From NCBI GenBank assembly GCA_030017685.1, contig JASEHH010000001.1:1-64000 (forward strand): DNA of 64,000 nt. The letters are read 5' to 3'. Position numbers and translations under genes: made by a program. The notes below the pieces were generated by a model. The model was not told the DNA's origin, ran no database searches, and saw only the letters and a program-made list of their open reading frames with translations. Below are positions 41,544 through 50,394 of this stretch, one piece after another (positions within the stretch are counted from its first letter, which is position 1; each line of letters begins with the position of its first letter). The DNA comes from Thermodesulfobacteriota bacterium. GTDB taxonomy: Bacteria; Desulfobacterota; BSN033; UBA1163.

Positions 41544-42524
41544 CTAAGGTGACCCCTTCGCTGATTTCATTCTCTCCTGTCTCTCCTTTAACTTCACTTT
41601 GGCAAACTCAAGGATTCCACCGGGCAAGGCGAAGATGATGATGAGGATGATCGTCCCCATGATGATAGGCCAGAAATGCGTAAAACCAAGGATGTAGGCA
41701 TGGATGAAGGTCATAATAAACATCCCCAAAACCGGCCCGAAGAAGGTGCTTGCCCCTCCCAGGATCGCGGCCATCACAGGTTCTCCGGATTTGATCCACA
41801 TCAGATAAAAGGGTGCGACAGAACGGTAAAAGGGTACCCAGAGCGCACCCGCCAGACCGGCAAAGGCGGCGGCAATGACAAAGGTGATGAGCTGGTATCT
41901 CGCAATATGGATGCCCAGAAATTCCGTTCTCTCAGGGTTTTCTCGCATGGCCTTCAGGGTGTGACCGAAGGGAGAGTTGACGATCCGCCATAAGATGAAA
42001 GCTGAGGCGATGAAGACGAGGAGAACAAAATAATAGTAGACAATTGGAATTTTGAGGATACCAGGTGGAAAGACCCCCTGGATTCCATCGTCACCGCCTG
42101 TGAAATCGTGCCATTTATAGATGATGACGAAGAGAAGCTGACCGAAGGCCAGTGTCAGAACCGCAAAGTAGATTCCCCTCAGGCGAACACAAAAGAACCC
42201 TACGATCAAACCGACAAAGCCTGCCACTCCGACTCCGGCCAGAAGGCTGAGCCAGAAATTGAAATTGACTTTGGTGATGAGCATGGCCACCGTATAGCCT
42301 CCGAGTCCGTAAAAGGCGGCCTGACCAAAAGAGAGCTGTCCCATGTAGCCGAAGAGAAGGTTGAAGCTGAGGGCGAAGAGGCTCATAATGAGCGCCTCGA
42401 TCAGTATGACCAGGTAAAAATCGGAGATCACATGGGGGGCGATGATAGCCCCGGCCAACAGAAGAATCAACCACCATCCTCTTTTGACCATCGACTCATT
42501 TTGTTCCATCTTTTGGATTACCAT
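41544..42524 (-). CDS. livM: Branched-chain-type ABC importer, permease LivM (system 2)
   Basis: About 326 residues with ten membrane helices. LivM signatures: FNLLFGYMGQLSFGQAAFYGLGGY, DFTGGDDGIQGV, RENPERTEFLGI and GGASTFFGPVLGMF. The frame is open to 42551, but the first nine residues (MRLRLRLNG) would be encoded by the hexad array at 42530; ATG 42524, with AAGG upstream, is the more likely start. Partner of LivH at 42564. Confidence 0.87.
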   Translation of the reverse strand: MVIQKMEQNESMVKRGWWLILLLAGAIIAPHVISDFYLVILIEALIMSLFALSFNLLFGYMGQLSFGQAAFYGLGGYTVAMLITKVNFNFWLSLLAGVGVAGFVGLIVGFFCVRLRGIYFAVLTLAFGQLLFVIIYKWHDFTGGDDGIQGVFPPGILKIPIVYYYFVLLVFIASAFILWRIVNSPFGHTLKAMRENPERTEFLGIHIARYQLITFVIAAAFAGLAGALWVPFYRSVAPFYLMWIKSGEPVMAAILGGASTFFGPVLGMFIMTFIHAYILGFTHFWPIIMGTIILIIIFALPGGILEFAKVKLKERQERMKSAKGSP

Positions 42525-42529
42525 ACCAT

Positions 42530-42553
42530 TTAACCTTAGCCTTAACCTCAACC
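42530..42553. repeat. Hexad array TTAACC
   Basis: Four units in exact six-base register (TTAACC, TTAGCC, TTAACC, TCAACC) at the livH/livM junction. Same word family as the array at the uvrA end (13242-13316). Confidence 0.65.
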
Positions 42554-42563
42554 TATGTTAAAT

Positions 42564-43445
42564 TTACCTTTCCGGTCTTCCGAAGATTCCCCAGGGTCGT
42601 ATGATCAGAACGGCTGCCATAACCATAAAGATAAAAGCCAGGGCCAATTCGGGTTTAAACATAATTCCAAAGGCATAGACTTGCCCAACGATAAAAGAAC
42701 CGAGAAGTGTTCCGGGCAGGCTTCCCATCCCGCCGATGACGACCACGGCAAAACATTCAACGATGATTTCAATATCCATGCCCAGAGCGATTGCTCCATA
42801 GGGGCCTGCAACCCCTCCGCTCAAACCGGCGATCATAGCCCCAAGGACAAATATCCAGGTGAATAACCATGGGATGGGTATCCCCAGGGCCGCCACCATC
42901 TCACGGTCGTGAGCGGCCGCCCTGATGATGTCGCCAATCCGGGTCCGATAAACAAGCCACCAGAGAAAGATGACAAGGGCCAGGCCCAGCAGGATGACGA
43001 AAAAATTATAAGAAGGGAATGGAAAGCCAAAAAGAGAGACAGCACCCTTGAAGGGTACGGGCCGAGGTATCGAAAGAAATTCACCCCCCCAGCCCAATTT
43101 GACTAGGTCGGTGATGATCAGGACAAGGGCATAAGTAACCAAAAGCTGTTCTGGCCAACCCCTGGCGTAGAGGCGTCTGAGCAAGAAAAATTCTATGATG
43201 ATGCCAATCCCTCCCATAACAAGGGCGGCCAGAAATGTTGCAATATAGAAACCGACCACAGGGATGAGGAGGCCTTTCCAGATGGAGTAGGTGACAAAGG
43301 CCCCGAGCATGTAGAGGGATCCATGAGCAAAATTGAGGACCCTCAGAACTCCGAAAGTGAGGGAAAGGCCCGAGGCGACCAGAAAAAGAAGGGACGCCCG
43401 GGCAATTCCACTCATAAATTGGTTGAAGAGGATGTCAAAGGACAT
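42564..43445 (-). CDS. livH: Branched-chain-type ABC importer, permease LivH (system 2)
   Basis: A 293-residue membrane protein with about eight helices; LivH signatures LTFGVLRVLNFAHGSLYMLGAF and GGMGSLPGTLLGSFIVG, ending RPWGIFGRPER. ATG 43445 is preferred over the in-frame TTG/GTG codons just upstream. It is separated from livK by an inverted octad array. Confidence 0.88.
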   Translation of the reverse strand: MSFDILFNQFMSGIARASLLFLVASGLSLTFGVLRVLNFAHGSLYMLGAFVTYSIWKGLLIPVVGFYIATFLAALVMGGIGIIIEFFLLRRLYARGWPEQLLVTYALVLIITDLVKLGWGGEFLSIPRPVPFKGAVSLFGFPFPSYNFFVILLGLALVIFLWWLVYRTRIGDIIRAAAHDREMVAALGIPIPWLFTWIFVLGAMIAGLSGGVAGPYGAIALGMDIEIIVECFAVVVIGGMGSLPGTLLGSFIVGQVYAFGIMFKPELALAFIFMVMAAVLIIRPWGIFGRPER

Positions 43446-43464
43446 AACCAACACCAAAGAGAAA

Positions 43465-43566
43465 GTGGAATAGTGGAAGAATGGAATACTGGAATGATGG
43501 GTTTTTAGGCAAATGGCTTTTCATTTTTCCAATATTCAATCATTCCAACGCTCCATTATTCCTATT
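43465..43566. repeat. Inverted octad array between livK and livH (system 2)
   Basis: Left arm 43465-43496 in eight-base register: GTGGAATA, GTGGAAGA, ATGGAATA, CTGGAATG. Right arm 43527-43566: TTCCAATA, TTCAATCA, TTCCAACG, CTCCATTA. Same word family as at 539 and 6313. Confidence 0.7.
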
Positions 43567-43572
43567 TGTGCC

Positions 43573-44874
43573 TTATCTGACGACTCCTGTTTTTTTCCAG
43601 ACCTCTCGAACGCTCTCCTCGGAACGCCAGACCTGATCTCCGGGGACACGGGAGATATCCTTCCAGATTTTGAAAGGATAGGCAGGATCTTTTGCAATCG
43701 TTCCCTGATAGCAGGGGACACTGCCCATATGGTCCAAGGGACGAATGGTGAATCGCCCTCTCAAACTATCAATAGATATTCCTTCCATTGCTTTAATGAC
43801 TGCCTCTGTTTCAGAGGTCTTGGCTTTTTCGACGGCTGCTTTGAGCAGATAGACTCCATCATAAGCCTGAACAGCCCAGGAGTCCGGATAGGCCCCCCGT
43901 ACCTTTTTATATTTATCGACGAATTCAAGCATTTTAGGATTGGGGTCCATAAAGAAACAGCCCCTTCCGAAACCAAAGGTCCCTTCTGGAGCATCCGGTC
44001 CCAAAGCTAACAGGACAGGGAGGTCATAAAGGGCGATAAAAGGGGTCTTGAAGAACTCATAAGGGGCGGCCTGCTTTGTAAAAGCCACTAAGTCTCCACC
44101 GAAGAGAGAGCTATGAACCGCATCGGGTTTTTTCGCCATGATGGCTGTGATGAATGCGGTAAAATCTTTCTCCCCTGGTTTGGGCCATGCCTCATAGAGG
44201 ATTTCAGCATCAGGCACCAGCTTGGTGATTTCTTCCTTGAAGGCGGCAAACTCACGGCGACCAAATTCATAATCGGGATTGATCGTAGCAAACTTTTTCG
44301 CTGTGGGAACCTTCTTGTGGAGGTAACGTGTTGCGGCCTTCGCTTCCATATAGGTATTGGGAACGATCTGAACGATGTAGGGGGTGAATTTGTCTACCAC
44401 CTGACCTTCTGTGTTCGCCATGGTTGTCACTCGGATGACTTTATACTCAGAGTGGACTACCTGCATCGCCAATCCAACACCACTACTGCACGGACCCTCA
44501 AGGAAATTGACTTTCTCCCTGAGAATCAGGTCTTTAACCTCTCTTGCACCAACATCCACCTTCATCTCAGTGTCCCTGACAATTACATCAAGTTTTCTGC
44601 CCATGATTCCGCCCTTGGCATTGATTTCATCGGCAGCGATCCTGATGCCATTAATGGCTGATTCGGAATACATGTAACAGGGGCCTGCAAAGCAATAGAT
44701 GGCTCCCAATTTAATAGGTTCCTTGGGGGCGGCGGGTTTTGCTACTGGTTTTGCCTGGGCAGGAGCTTTTGCCGGCTCTTTGGCGGGAGTAGGTTTGGCC
44801 TGGGCCATCACCATCGGGACGACCAATAGGCTTAGTACAAAAACAATAGTAATTAAGACTGCAATTCTTTTCAT
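43573..44874 (-). CDS. livK: ABC importer substrate-binding protein (LivK-like, system 2)
   Basis: A 433-residue periplasmic binding protein. Signal peptide MKRIAVLITIVFVLSLLVVP, cleavage after VMA; then a 30-residue Ala/Pro/Lys linker (repeated AKP and KEP) before the binding fold starts at PIKLGAIYCFAGPCYMYSES. The linker is unusual and probably spaces the domain from the membrane or wall. Periplasmic-binding type 1 elements (NFLEGPCSSGVGLAMQVV, YEFGRREFAAFKEEI) follow. AGGAGG precedes the ATG. First gene of system 2. Confidence 0.87.
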   Translation of the reverse strand: MKRIAVLITIVFVLSLLVVPMVMAQAKPTPAKEPAKAPAQAKPVAKPAAPKEPIKLGAIYCFAGPCYMYSESAINGIRIAADEINAKGGIMGRKLDVIVRDTEMKVDVGAREVKDLILREKVNFLEGPCSSGVGLAMQVVHSEYKVIRVTTMANTEGQVVDKFTPYIVQIVPNTYMEAKAATRYLHKKVPTAKKFATINPDYEFGRREFAAFKEEITKLVPDAEILYEAWPKPGEKDFTAFITAIMAKKPDAVHSSLFGGDLVAFTKQAAPYEFFKTPFIALYDLPVLLALGPDAPEGTFGFGRGCFFMDPNPKMLEFVDKYKKVRGAYPDSWAVQAYDGVYLLKAAVEKAKTSETEAVIKAMEGISIDSLRGRFTIRPLDHMGSVPCYQGTIAKDPAYPFKIWKDISRVPGDQVWRSEESVREVWKKTGVVR

Positions 44875-44941
44875 ACGTTTCCTCCTTTCATGATGAATAA
44901 GTTGAAATCACTGAAACCTTCTCTCTCTTGTTCACGGCTTC

Positions 44942-44968
44942 AATATAATGGAATGGAAATGTTGTCAA
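44942..44968 (-). promoter_or_regulatory. Sigma-70-type promoter of Liv system 2
   Basis: Minus strand TTGACA (44963-44968) and TATATT (44942-44947), spacer 15 bp, or TATTGA at 17 bp; about 70 bp before the livK start. Confidence 0.4.
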
Positions 44969-44975
44969 GTGGAAT

Positions 44976-45923
44976 CTACCCATAAATGTCAGGATGGGCC
45001 TGAACCTCTTTGATAAAGTCCTCTACTGTTTCTTTAAGAAAATACTTCGTTTTCCACCCCCATTCCTCACCGGCCCTGGATTCATCAAGATATTTCGGCC
45101 AGCTCCGGACAATTTCCGTTAATTCACGATCAGACTTAAATTCAATGTCTGCATTGGGAATCACTCTTTTCACCTCGTTCACAATATCTCTTGCAGTAGG
45201 TGAAAAGCCTGCAATGCAGTAGACTCTTCTTTTTAATTTAGCATTGTCCACTTCGTATAAACGGATAAGACAGTTCACGCAATCCTTGATATAAAGGATC
45301 GGCATGATGACATCTTCCTCGACCGTCACCGCATACGGTCTTTTTAGAGCCGGTTCTGAGATCATCAAAGTGCTGTAGGCTGAGGCTCCGCCGGCTCCTC
45401 TCCCAGGTCCAATAATCGAAGGAAGCCTTACTGCTCGGAAGTCGACTCCAAATTTTCTGTGGTAATACTCCCCAAGCCTTTCAGAGAAGACTTTGGTCAC
45501 CCCATACATGGAGATAGGCATTTGGATGGTATCTTCGTTAACCCTATGGAGACCCAAACCATAACTCGCAATGGTACTTGTAAATATTACTCGTTCCACA
45601 TTAAATAACCTTGCGGCTTCAAGAATATTAAATGTTCCCCCTGCGTTGACCTGATAGGCGGTGATTGGCTTTTCTTCAGCGGAGGCAGAAAGTAGGGCGC
45701 CGGTATGATAAATACCGTCAATTTTATATTGTTTGACAACTTCCAGAACTTCTGCCCATGAGGCGAGGTCACCCTGAACAATTTTTACCTTATCTTTAAT
45801 ATCGTGAATGAGGGGAGATTTCGTCACGACATCGAAGAGGACCACCTCTTCACTCTTCTTCAAGAGGGCTCGGGCAAGATAGGTGCCTATAAAACCCAAA
45901 CCTCCTGTAATTAATTTTGCCAT
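44976..45923 (-). CDS. NAD-dependent epimerase/dehydratase-type SDR (threonine dehydrogenase-like)
   Basis: A 315-residue extended short-chain dehydrogenase. Nucleotide-binding GGLGFIGTYLA at residues 7-17, the Ser/Thr of FTSTIASYG, and the catalytic YxxxK in MYGVTKVFSE. Overall length and the C-terminal part (AGFSPTARDIVNEVKRVIP) resemble SDR-type L-threonine 3-dehydrogenases and UDP-sugar epimerases. It is alone on the minus strand and preceded by a sigma-54 promoter and an operator cluster next to the activator gene, so its expression is probably induced by that activator. Its substrate is unknown. Confidence 0.8.
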   Translation of the reverse strand: MAKLITGGLGFIGTYLARALLKKSEEVVLFDVVTKSPLIHDIKDKVKIVQGDLASWAEVLEVVKQYKIDGIYHTGALLSASAEEKPITAYQVNAGGTFNILEAARLFNVERVIFTSTIASYGLGLHRVNEDTIQMPISMYGVTKVFSERLGEYYHRKFGVDFRAVRLPSIIGPGRGAGGASAYSTLMISEPALKRPYAVTVEEDVIMPILYIKDCVNCLIRLYEVDNAKLKRRVYCIAGFSPTARDIVNEVKRVIPNADIEFKSDRELTEIVRSWPKYLDESRAGEEWGWKTKYFLKETVEDFIKEVQAHPDIYG

Positions 45924-45970
45924 AAGTTTATTTTAAATTTTGTTTCTTCAGGCGGGGATAAATTTAGAAG

Positions 45971-45986
45971 AGCAAAAATCGAGCCA
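45971..45986 (-). promoter_or_regulatory. Sigma-54 (-24/-12) promoter of the SDR gene
   Basis: Minus strand TGGCTC, five bases, TTGCT: GG and GC lie at exact -24/-12 spacing, with one mismatch to TGGCAC. It ends about 48 bases before the start codon of the SDR gene. Confidence 0.65.
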
Positions 45987-46072
45987 GATAGACTTTGCTT
46001 CCATATAATCGCTAACTCTTTGAATTTTAATTACTTTTAATTTAATAGGGGACGCATATCTTTTTTTGTAAA

Positions 46073-46177
46073 TGTAGAAATAATTCTACATAACATGGAG
46101 AATTGAGTAAATTTCAATTAAATTACAAGAAGTTATTGTTTGTGTAGAATAAAATCTATATGTAGAAAATTTTCTAC
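46073..46177. promoter_or_regulatory. Three TGTAGAA/TTCTACA operators, candidate enhancer sites
   Basis: Palindrome 1 at 46073-46090 (TGTAGAA, ATAA, TTCTACA); palindrome 2, imperfect, at 46143-46160; palindrome 3 at 46162-46177 (GTAGAAAATTTTCTAC). They lie 85-190 bp upstream of the -24/-12 promoter, the usual place for activator binding. The rest of 45987-46072 is AT-rich without features. Confidence 0.65.
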
Positions 46178-46181
46178 GGTT

Positions 46182-47576
46182 TTAGGGTATATTCTGCGAG
46201 ATATTCAGTTTTTTCATTTTTTTATAGAGTGCTGTTCTGTGAATTCCAAGAAGTTTTGCCGCCTTATTCTTATTATCGTTTGATACACGAATGGCGTGAA
46301 GCAGAGCCTCTTTTTCCATATCTTCACGGAGCCGCTTGAGGTGTGAGGGTTGAGTCTTAATGGATCCTGGCCTCATCCTCTGGAGGAAGAAAGGGAGATG
46401 GTGAACCTCAATCGTGTCTCCCTCAACTGCATAGAGGGTCCTCTCTAAAATATTGGCAAGCTCCCTGACATTTCCAGGCCAATCATAATTTTCGAATATC
46501 GTCAATACCTCAGACGGGATTCTTGGCACACCCGTCCCGAGATCCTTGTTCAATATTTCAATGAGGTTGCCGGCAATATACGGAATATCCTCTTTGCGCT
46601 CCCGGAGAGGAGGGATAGGGATGGGGATAACATTGAGACGATAATATAGGTCTTTTCTGAATTTGCCCTGTTCCACGCTTTTTTCGAGGTTTTCATGGGT
46701 GGCCGCGATCAATCGAAAATTACTCTTGGTAATGCGTGTTCCTCCCAATCGCTCGGTCTCCTTCTCTTCGAGGACGCGAAGGAGTTTCGGTTGCATCTCG
46801 AGGGGAAGATCACTGATCTCATCAAGAAAGATCGTGCCATGATGAGCCAGCTCGAACTTCCCGGGCTTCCCCTTGGCCCCCGCGCCCGTGAAGGCCCCGG
46901 GCTCATAGCCGAAAAGTTCAGACTCCAGGAGGTCTTTTGGAATGGCCGCGCAGTTGAGCCGAATAAAGGGATGGGGCCTTCGATCGCTTGCATGATGGAT
47001 GGCATGGGCAAAGAGCTCTTTTCCTGTTCCGCTTTCCCCGATTAACAAAACCGGAGAATTGGTTTGGGCCGCCTTCAAGGCCAATTTTTTCAACTCGGCT
47101 ATACGCTCGCTCTTTCCCACAATATTGTTGATGGTATATTTAGAAGACCTTAAACTCTCCAGTTCTTTTTCATAAAACTCGACCTTCGATTCAAGAACAT
47201 TGAGCTTCTTCGAGAGGGCATGGACATCCCTTACATCTTTAAACATCACCTGACCGTATACGGCGATCACTTCTCCATTCATCTCAATCGGAATGCGCTG
47301 GACGACCATATCCTGATCCTTAATCCGATGGGGCTGATTGATTTCAGGGGTCCCGGTTTTTGCAACAATATGCATCCGGGTATTTTCCAGCACCTCGGTA
47401 CAGTGCTTTCCCACCATCCGGTCGGGATCGACCCCGAGAAAATTACCATAGGTCTTACTGAAGAAAATGATTTTCCCATCCGGATCGGTGATCATCACCC
47501 CATTATGGATGTTATCGAGGATCGTTTCGTAGAATTGGATCTTTTCATTGAGTTCGTTAAAGCTTTTGGTTTCCAT
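46182..47576 (-). CDS. Sigma-54-dependent activator with PAS sensor
   Basis: A 464-residue NtrC-family regulator without a receiver domain. PAS domain about residues 12-115 (NGVMITDPDGKIIFFSKTYG), coiled-coil linker 118-145, AAA+ domain with Walker A GESGTGKE at 180-187, the sigma-54-contacting GAFTGA at 227-232, Walker B TIFLDEISDL, and a C-terminal Fis-type helix-turn-helix (NKAAKLLGIHRTALYKKMK). The PAS domain likely senses a small molecule. AGGAG precedes the ATG. The downstream SDR gene with matching promoter and palindromes is the most likely target. Confidence 0.9.
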   Translation of the reverse strand: METKSFNELNEKIQFYETILDNIHNGVMITDPDGKIIFFSKTYGNFLGVDPDRMVGKHCTEVLENTRMHIVAKTGTPEINQPHRIKDQDMVVQRIPIEMNGEVIAVYGQVMFKDVRDVHALSKKLNVLESKVEFYEKELESLRSSKYTINNIVGKSERIAELKKLALKAAQTNSPVLLIGESGTGKELFAHAIHHASDRRPHPFIRLNCAAIPKDLLESELFGYEPGAFTGAGAKGKPGKFELAHHGTIFLDEISDLPLEMQPKLLRVLEEKETERLGGTRITKSNFRLIAATHENLEKSVEQGKFRKDLYYRLNVIPIPIPPLRERKEDIPYIAGNLIEILNKDLGTGVPRIPSEVLTIFENYDWPGNVRELANILERTLYAVEGDTIEVHHLPFFLQRMRPGSIKTQPSHLKRLREDMEKEALLHAIRVSNDNKNKAAKLLGIHRTALYKKMKKLNISQNIP

Positions 47577-47714
47577 TTCTATTCTCCTGAGTCATTTGAC
47601 ATCAATCTATCATAATGAATGGATTTGTCAAAACCTTTCAGTGAGGAAGAAAGAGGGAGGAGAGAGAAGAGGTGTCGGATGGAACAGGCGGTTGTTTTTT
47701 AAAACAGATATTTC

Positions 47715-48083
47715 CTAACTCCGAACGCAACGCACATGGTAGGAGTTACTCTTATAGTAACTGAGCACATAGTCGCCATCGAACATGACGATCCATGCGT
47801 TTTTCGTATCCGCCTCGAAGGTTGTGGATGACCAATAGGAGCGATTGTCAAGAAAGGGAACCTCCCCACGCATCACGGCCCTTCCATCTGATCGGGCCTT
47901 CCGCCTGTCGAGAAGGGATTCCAATTCTGCCAACGCGGGGAGACGCCAATCATTCTTGCCGTCCAAAGAGAGGGATCCGGCATAGGCCTTGGCCTCATGC
48001 CAGGTCATCTCTCCTGGAGATTCACACTGCCATTCAAGACCGGTTTTAGGGTCGGTCCAGGTGAGAGAGGAATGTTTTGCAGG
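47715..48083 (-). CDS. DUF1566 (Lcl-like) protein
   Basis: A protein of about 122 residues if started at ATG 48083 (the frame stays open to a TTG at 48161, inside a repeat array). Conserved pattern WTDPKTGLEWQ, TWHEAKAYAGSL, NDWRLPALAELESLLD, YWSSTTFE, WIVMFDGDYVLSYYKSNSY and HVRCVRS, the DUF1566/Lcl C-terminal fold also found in fimbrial and secreted proteins. No signal peptide was seen. Function unknown. Confidence 0.7.
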   Translation of the reverse strand, partial: PAKHSSLTWTDPKTGLEWQCESPGEMTWHEAKAYAGSLSLDGKNDWRLPALAELESLLDRRKARSDGRAVMRGEVPFLDNRSYWSSTTFEADTKNAWIVMFDGDYVLSYYKSNSYHVRCVRS

Positions 48084-48117
48084 TTCCATCGTAAGGAAAA
48101 AACGAAAGGATTCATAA

Positions 48118-48210
48118 AGGGGTTCTAGGGGCCAAGGATTCGAGGGGTCAAGAATAATCAAAAAAGAGTTTACTTGAACCCTTGACCCCTTGAATCCTTG
48201 AACCCTTCTT
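48118..48210. repeat. Inverted octad array TTGAACCC
   Basis: Right arm: four exact octads at 48174-48205 (TTGAACCC, TTGACCCC, TTGAATCC, TTGAACCC). Left arm at about 48118-48152 is their reverse complement with few mismatches (CCAAGGATTC, GAGGGGTCAAG). Lies between the Fe-S/GltD gene and the DUF1566 gene. Confidence 0.7.
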
Positions 48211-48218
48211 AGTTTATT

Positions 48219-50120
48219 TTACAGTCCCGCATAAACCTCTTTAGGAAACTCCTTGGGATTCCCCCAGAAGATGCACCGGGTAGGGCAGATGGCGTAACAG
48301 GCAGGGATCTCATTCCGTCCCCGTTTCTCAACACAGAGGTCGCACTTGACCGCCTTTGTGACTTCGTGATTAAACTGCATTACATCATAAGGACAGGTCT
48401 GGACACAGCAAGTCCCGCATGAAATACACCTCTTTGCCTCCTGAAGGGTCACTCCTTTGGTAAGCCCCTTTTGGACTTCATTAAAGTTCTTGATTCGCTT
48501 CTTGGGTTCCAGGTAAGGCATCGGAGCTCGGGCGGCCCGATCGTATTTCCCTTTCTGGGGTTGTTCGATTGCTTTCAATGGCATATCCCTACCCAATCGA
48601 AGGTTCTCGCCACTTAAATACCGGTTAATGGAAATCGCGGCATGTCTTCCGTCTGCAATGGCTTCGATCACGGTCTTAGGACCTCTTGCTGCGTCTCCCC
48701 CTGTGAAGATATCAGGATCATCACTTTGAAACGTCAGGGGATCAATCTTCATGGTTCCCCATTCGGTCAATGTACAGGCACACTCGGGCGTCAAACAGCA
48801 CCAATCCGATTCCTGCCCCAGGGCTGTGATCACCGCCTCCACTTTAATAGTAAATTCAGAACCAAGGATAGGTTCTGGTTTTCTCCGTCCGCTCTCGTCA
48901 GGCTCTGTCAGGCGCATTTTAATGCATTCGATCGCTTTGACCCGACCATTGTTACTGATGAACCGCACAGGTTGAGCCAAAGTCTTGATAGGGATCTTTT
49001 CTTCCCGACACTGCTTAATCTCTTCCGGTGTAGAAGGCATTTCCTCCAAACCTCGTCGGTAAAGAATAAACGCCTTTTCAGATCCCAACCTTCGGGCAGA
49101 CCTGACCGCATCCATCGCCACATTCCCTCCACCGATCACCGCAACCCTTTCCCCGAGTCTCACGGGTTTTCCAAGGTTGAGTTGACGGAGGTAATCCAAT
49201 CCTCTATAAACCCCGTCCAGATCTTCACCTGGAACACCCAGCCGAAGACTCTCTTGAGCACCGATAGCGAGGAAAAAGGCCTTAAATCCGTCTTTACGCA
49301 ATTGAGCAATCGTCTTATCCTTGCCCACTTCGACCTTTGTCTTCATGGTCACGCCCATATTGCGAATCATCTTGATCTCAGCATCGACAATGTTTCGCGG
49401 CAGACGATACGAAGGAATACCTCCGGTAAGCATCCCGCCCAATACCTTCGCTTTTTCAAAGATCGTTACCTTGTAACCATCTTGAGCAAGAAAGTAAGCA
49501 CAAGTCAAACCTGCAGGGCCTGATCCGATAATTGCAACCTTCTCCCTCCTCTTTGGTTTCATCTCTGGCACATAGCGCTTCTTTGCCTTCAGATCCATAT
49601 CCCCCAAGAAACGCTCAATCGCATGGATGGCCACGGGTTTGTCGATTTGATCGCGGTAACACTCAGACTCACAGGGATGGGGACAGACCCTCCCGCAAAT
49701 AGAAGGGAACGGGCTTGCAAGCTTGATGAGTTGCAAGGCCTCCTTGAATTTTCCCTTAACAGCAAGGCTCACAAATCCTTGGACATCGATATGTGCGGGG
49801 CATCCCACCTTGCATGCGGAAGTCTCCTGTTTTTCAGCTCCAGACTTTCCCGCCACCGCATTGCAGCCGTTACACTTCTCGCTGTTAACAAGAACCACTC
49901 CGGTCTTGGGGTCTTTGGTAATTGCGCTTTCTGGACAGGCCAGGGCGCAGGGCGAATCTTCACAATGGTGACAAAATAGGGGCTTAAAATAGGGGGCCCT
50001 CTCAATCACTTTTATTACTCTTGGGCCGACACCAAGCCCATGTTCCTGTTTACAGGCCACTTCACAGGCATGGCAACCCATACATTCAACTTCGTTAAGC
50101 ATTAAGGATACTTTTCCCAT
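48219..50120 (-). CDS. Ferredoxin/GltD-type NAD(P)H oxidoreductase fusion (nested)
   Basis: A 633-residue iron-sulfur flavoprotein. N-terminal HycB/DmsB-like ferredoxin clusters CMGCHACEVAC and CHHCEDSPCALACP, then a broken third motif KCNGC. Next comes a complete GltD-like unit: CKVGCPAHIDV, CGRVCPHPCESEC, FAD motif IIGSGPAGLTCAYFL and NAD(P) motif VIGGGNVAMDAVRSA. After it the ferredoxin resumes with RCISCGTCCVQTCP and CDLC...PACYAICP. It should pass electrons between NAD(P)H and the molybdopterin enzyme encoded upstream. AGGAGG precedes the ATG. Confidence 0.85.
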   Translation of the reverse strand: MGKVSLMLNEVECMGCHACEVACKQEHGLGVGPRVIKVIERAPYFKPLFCHHCEDSPCALACPESAITKDPKTGVVLVNSEKCNGCNAVAGKSGAEKQETSACKVGCPAHIDVQGFVSLAVKGKFKEALQLIKLASPFPSICGRVCPHPCESECYRDQIDKPVAIHAIERFLGDMDLKAKKRYVPEMKPKRREKVAIIGSGPAGLTCAYFLAQDGYKVTIFEKAKVLGGMLTGGIPSYRLPRNIVDAEIKMIRNMGVTMKTKVEVGKDKTIAQLRKDGFKAFFLAIGAQESLRLGVPGEDLDGVYRGLDYLRQLNLGKPVRLGERVAVIGGGNVAMDAVRSARRLGSEKAFILYRRGLEEMPSTPEEIKQCREEKIPIKTLAQPVRFISNNGRVKAIECIKMRLTEPDESGRRKPEPILGSEFTIKVEAVITALGQESDWCCLTPECACTLTEWGTMKIDPLTFQSDDPDIFTGGDAARGPKTVIEAIADGRHAAISINRYLSGENLRLGRDMPLKAIEQPQKGKYDRAARAPMPYLEPKKRIKNFNEVQKGLTKGVTLQEAKRCISCGTCCVQTCPYDVMQFNHEVTKAVKCDLCVEKRGRNEIPACYAICPTRCIFWGNPKEFPKEVYAGL

Positions 50121-50171
50121 TGCTTTCCTCCTATTGACCTACCCAAAGGTATTTGAATTCCTCTCGTTATT

Positions 50172-50365
50172 AAATCCGAAATCCGAATATCGAAATCCCT
50201 GCCTTTGCCGAAGCGGCTTCGCGCAGGCAGGCGAAACAAATTCAAATTTTCAAAATCAAATTACTTAAACTTTTACTTGTTTCGAATATTTGAATTTGGG
50301 TCATTTGAGATTGTTTCGAATTGATCCCTTCGGGATGCTTCGCCCGGATTTCGTGCTTCGGATTT
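50172..50365. repeat. Inverted heptad array AAATCCG with palindrome insert
   Basis: Heptads AAATCCG twice, AATATCG, AAATCCC at 50172-50199 face CGGATTT, CGTGCTT, CGGATTT at 50345-50365. A GC palindrome (CTGCC...GGCAGG with GAAGCGGCTTC core, about 50199-50231) follows the left arm, and looser TTTGAA/TTCAAA words fill the middle. Confidence 0.65.
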
Positions 50366-50394
50366 AGAACTCGCTCCATCACTATAATTCTTAT

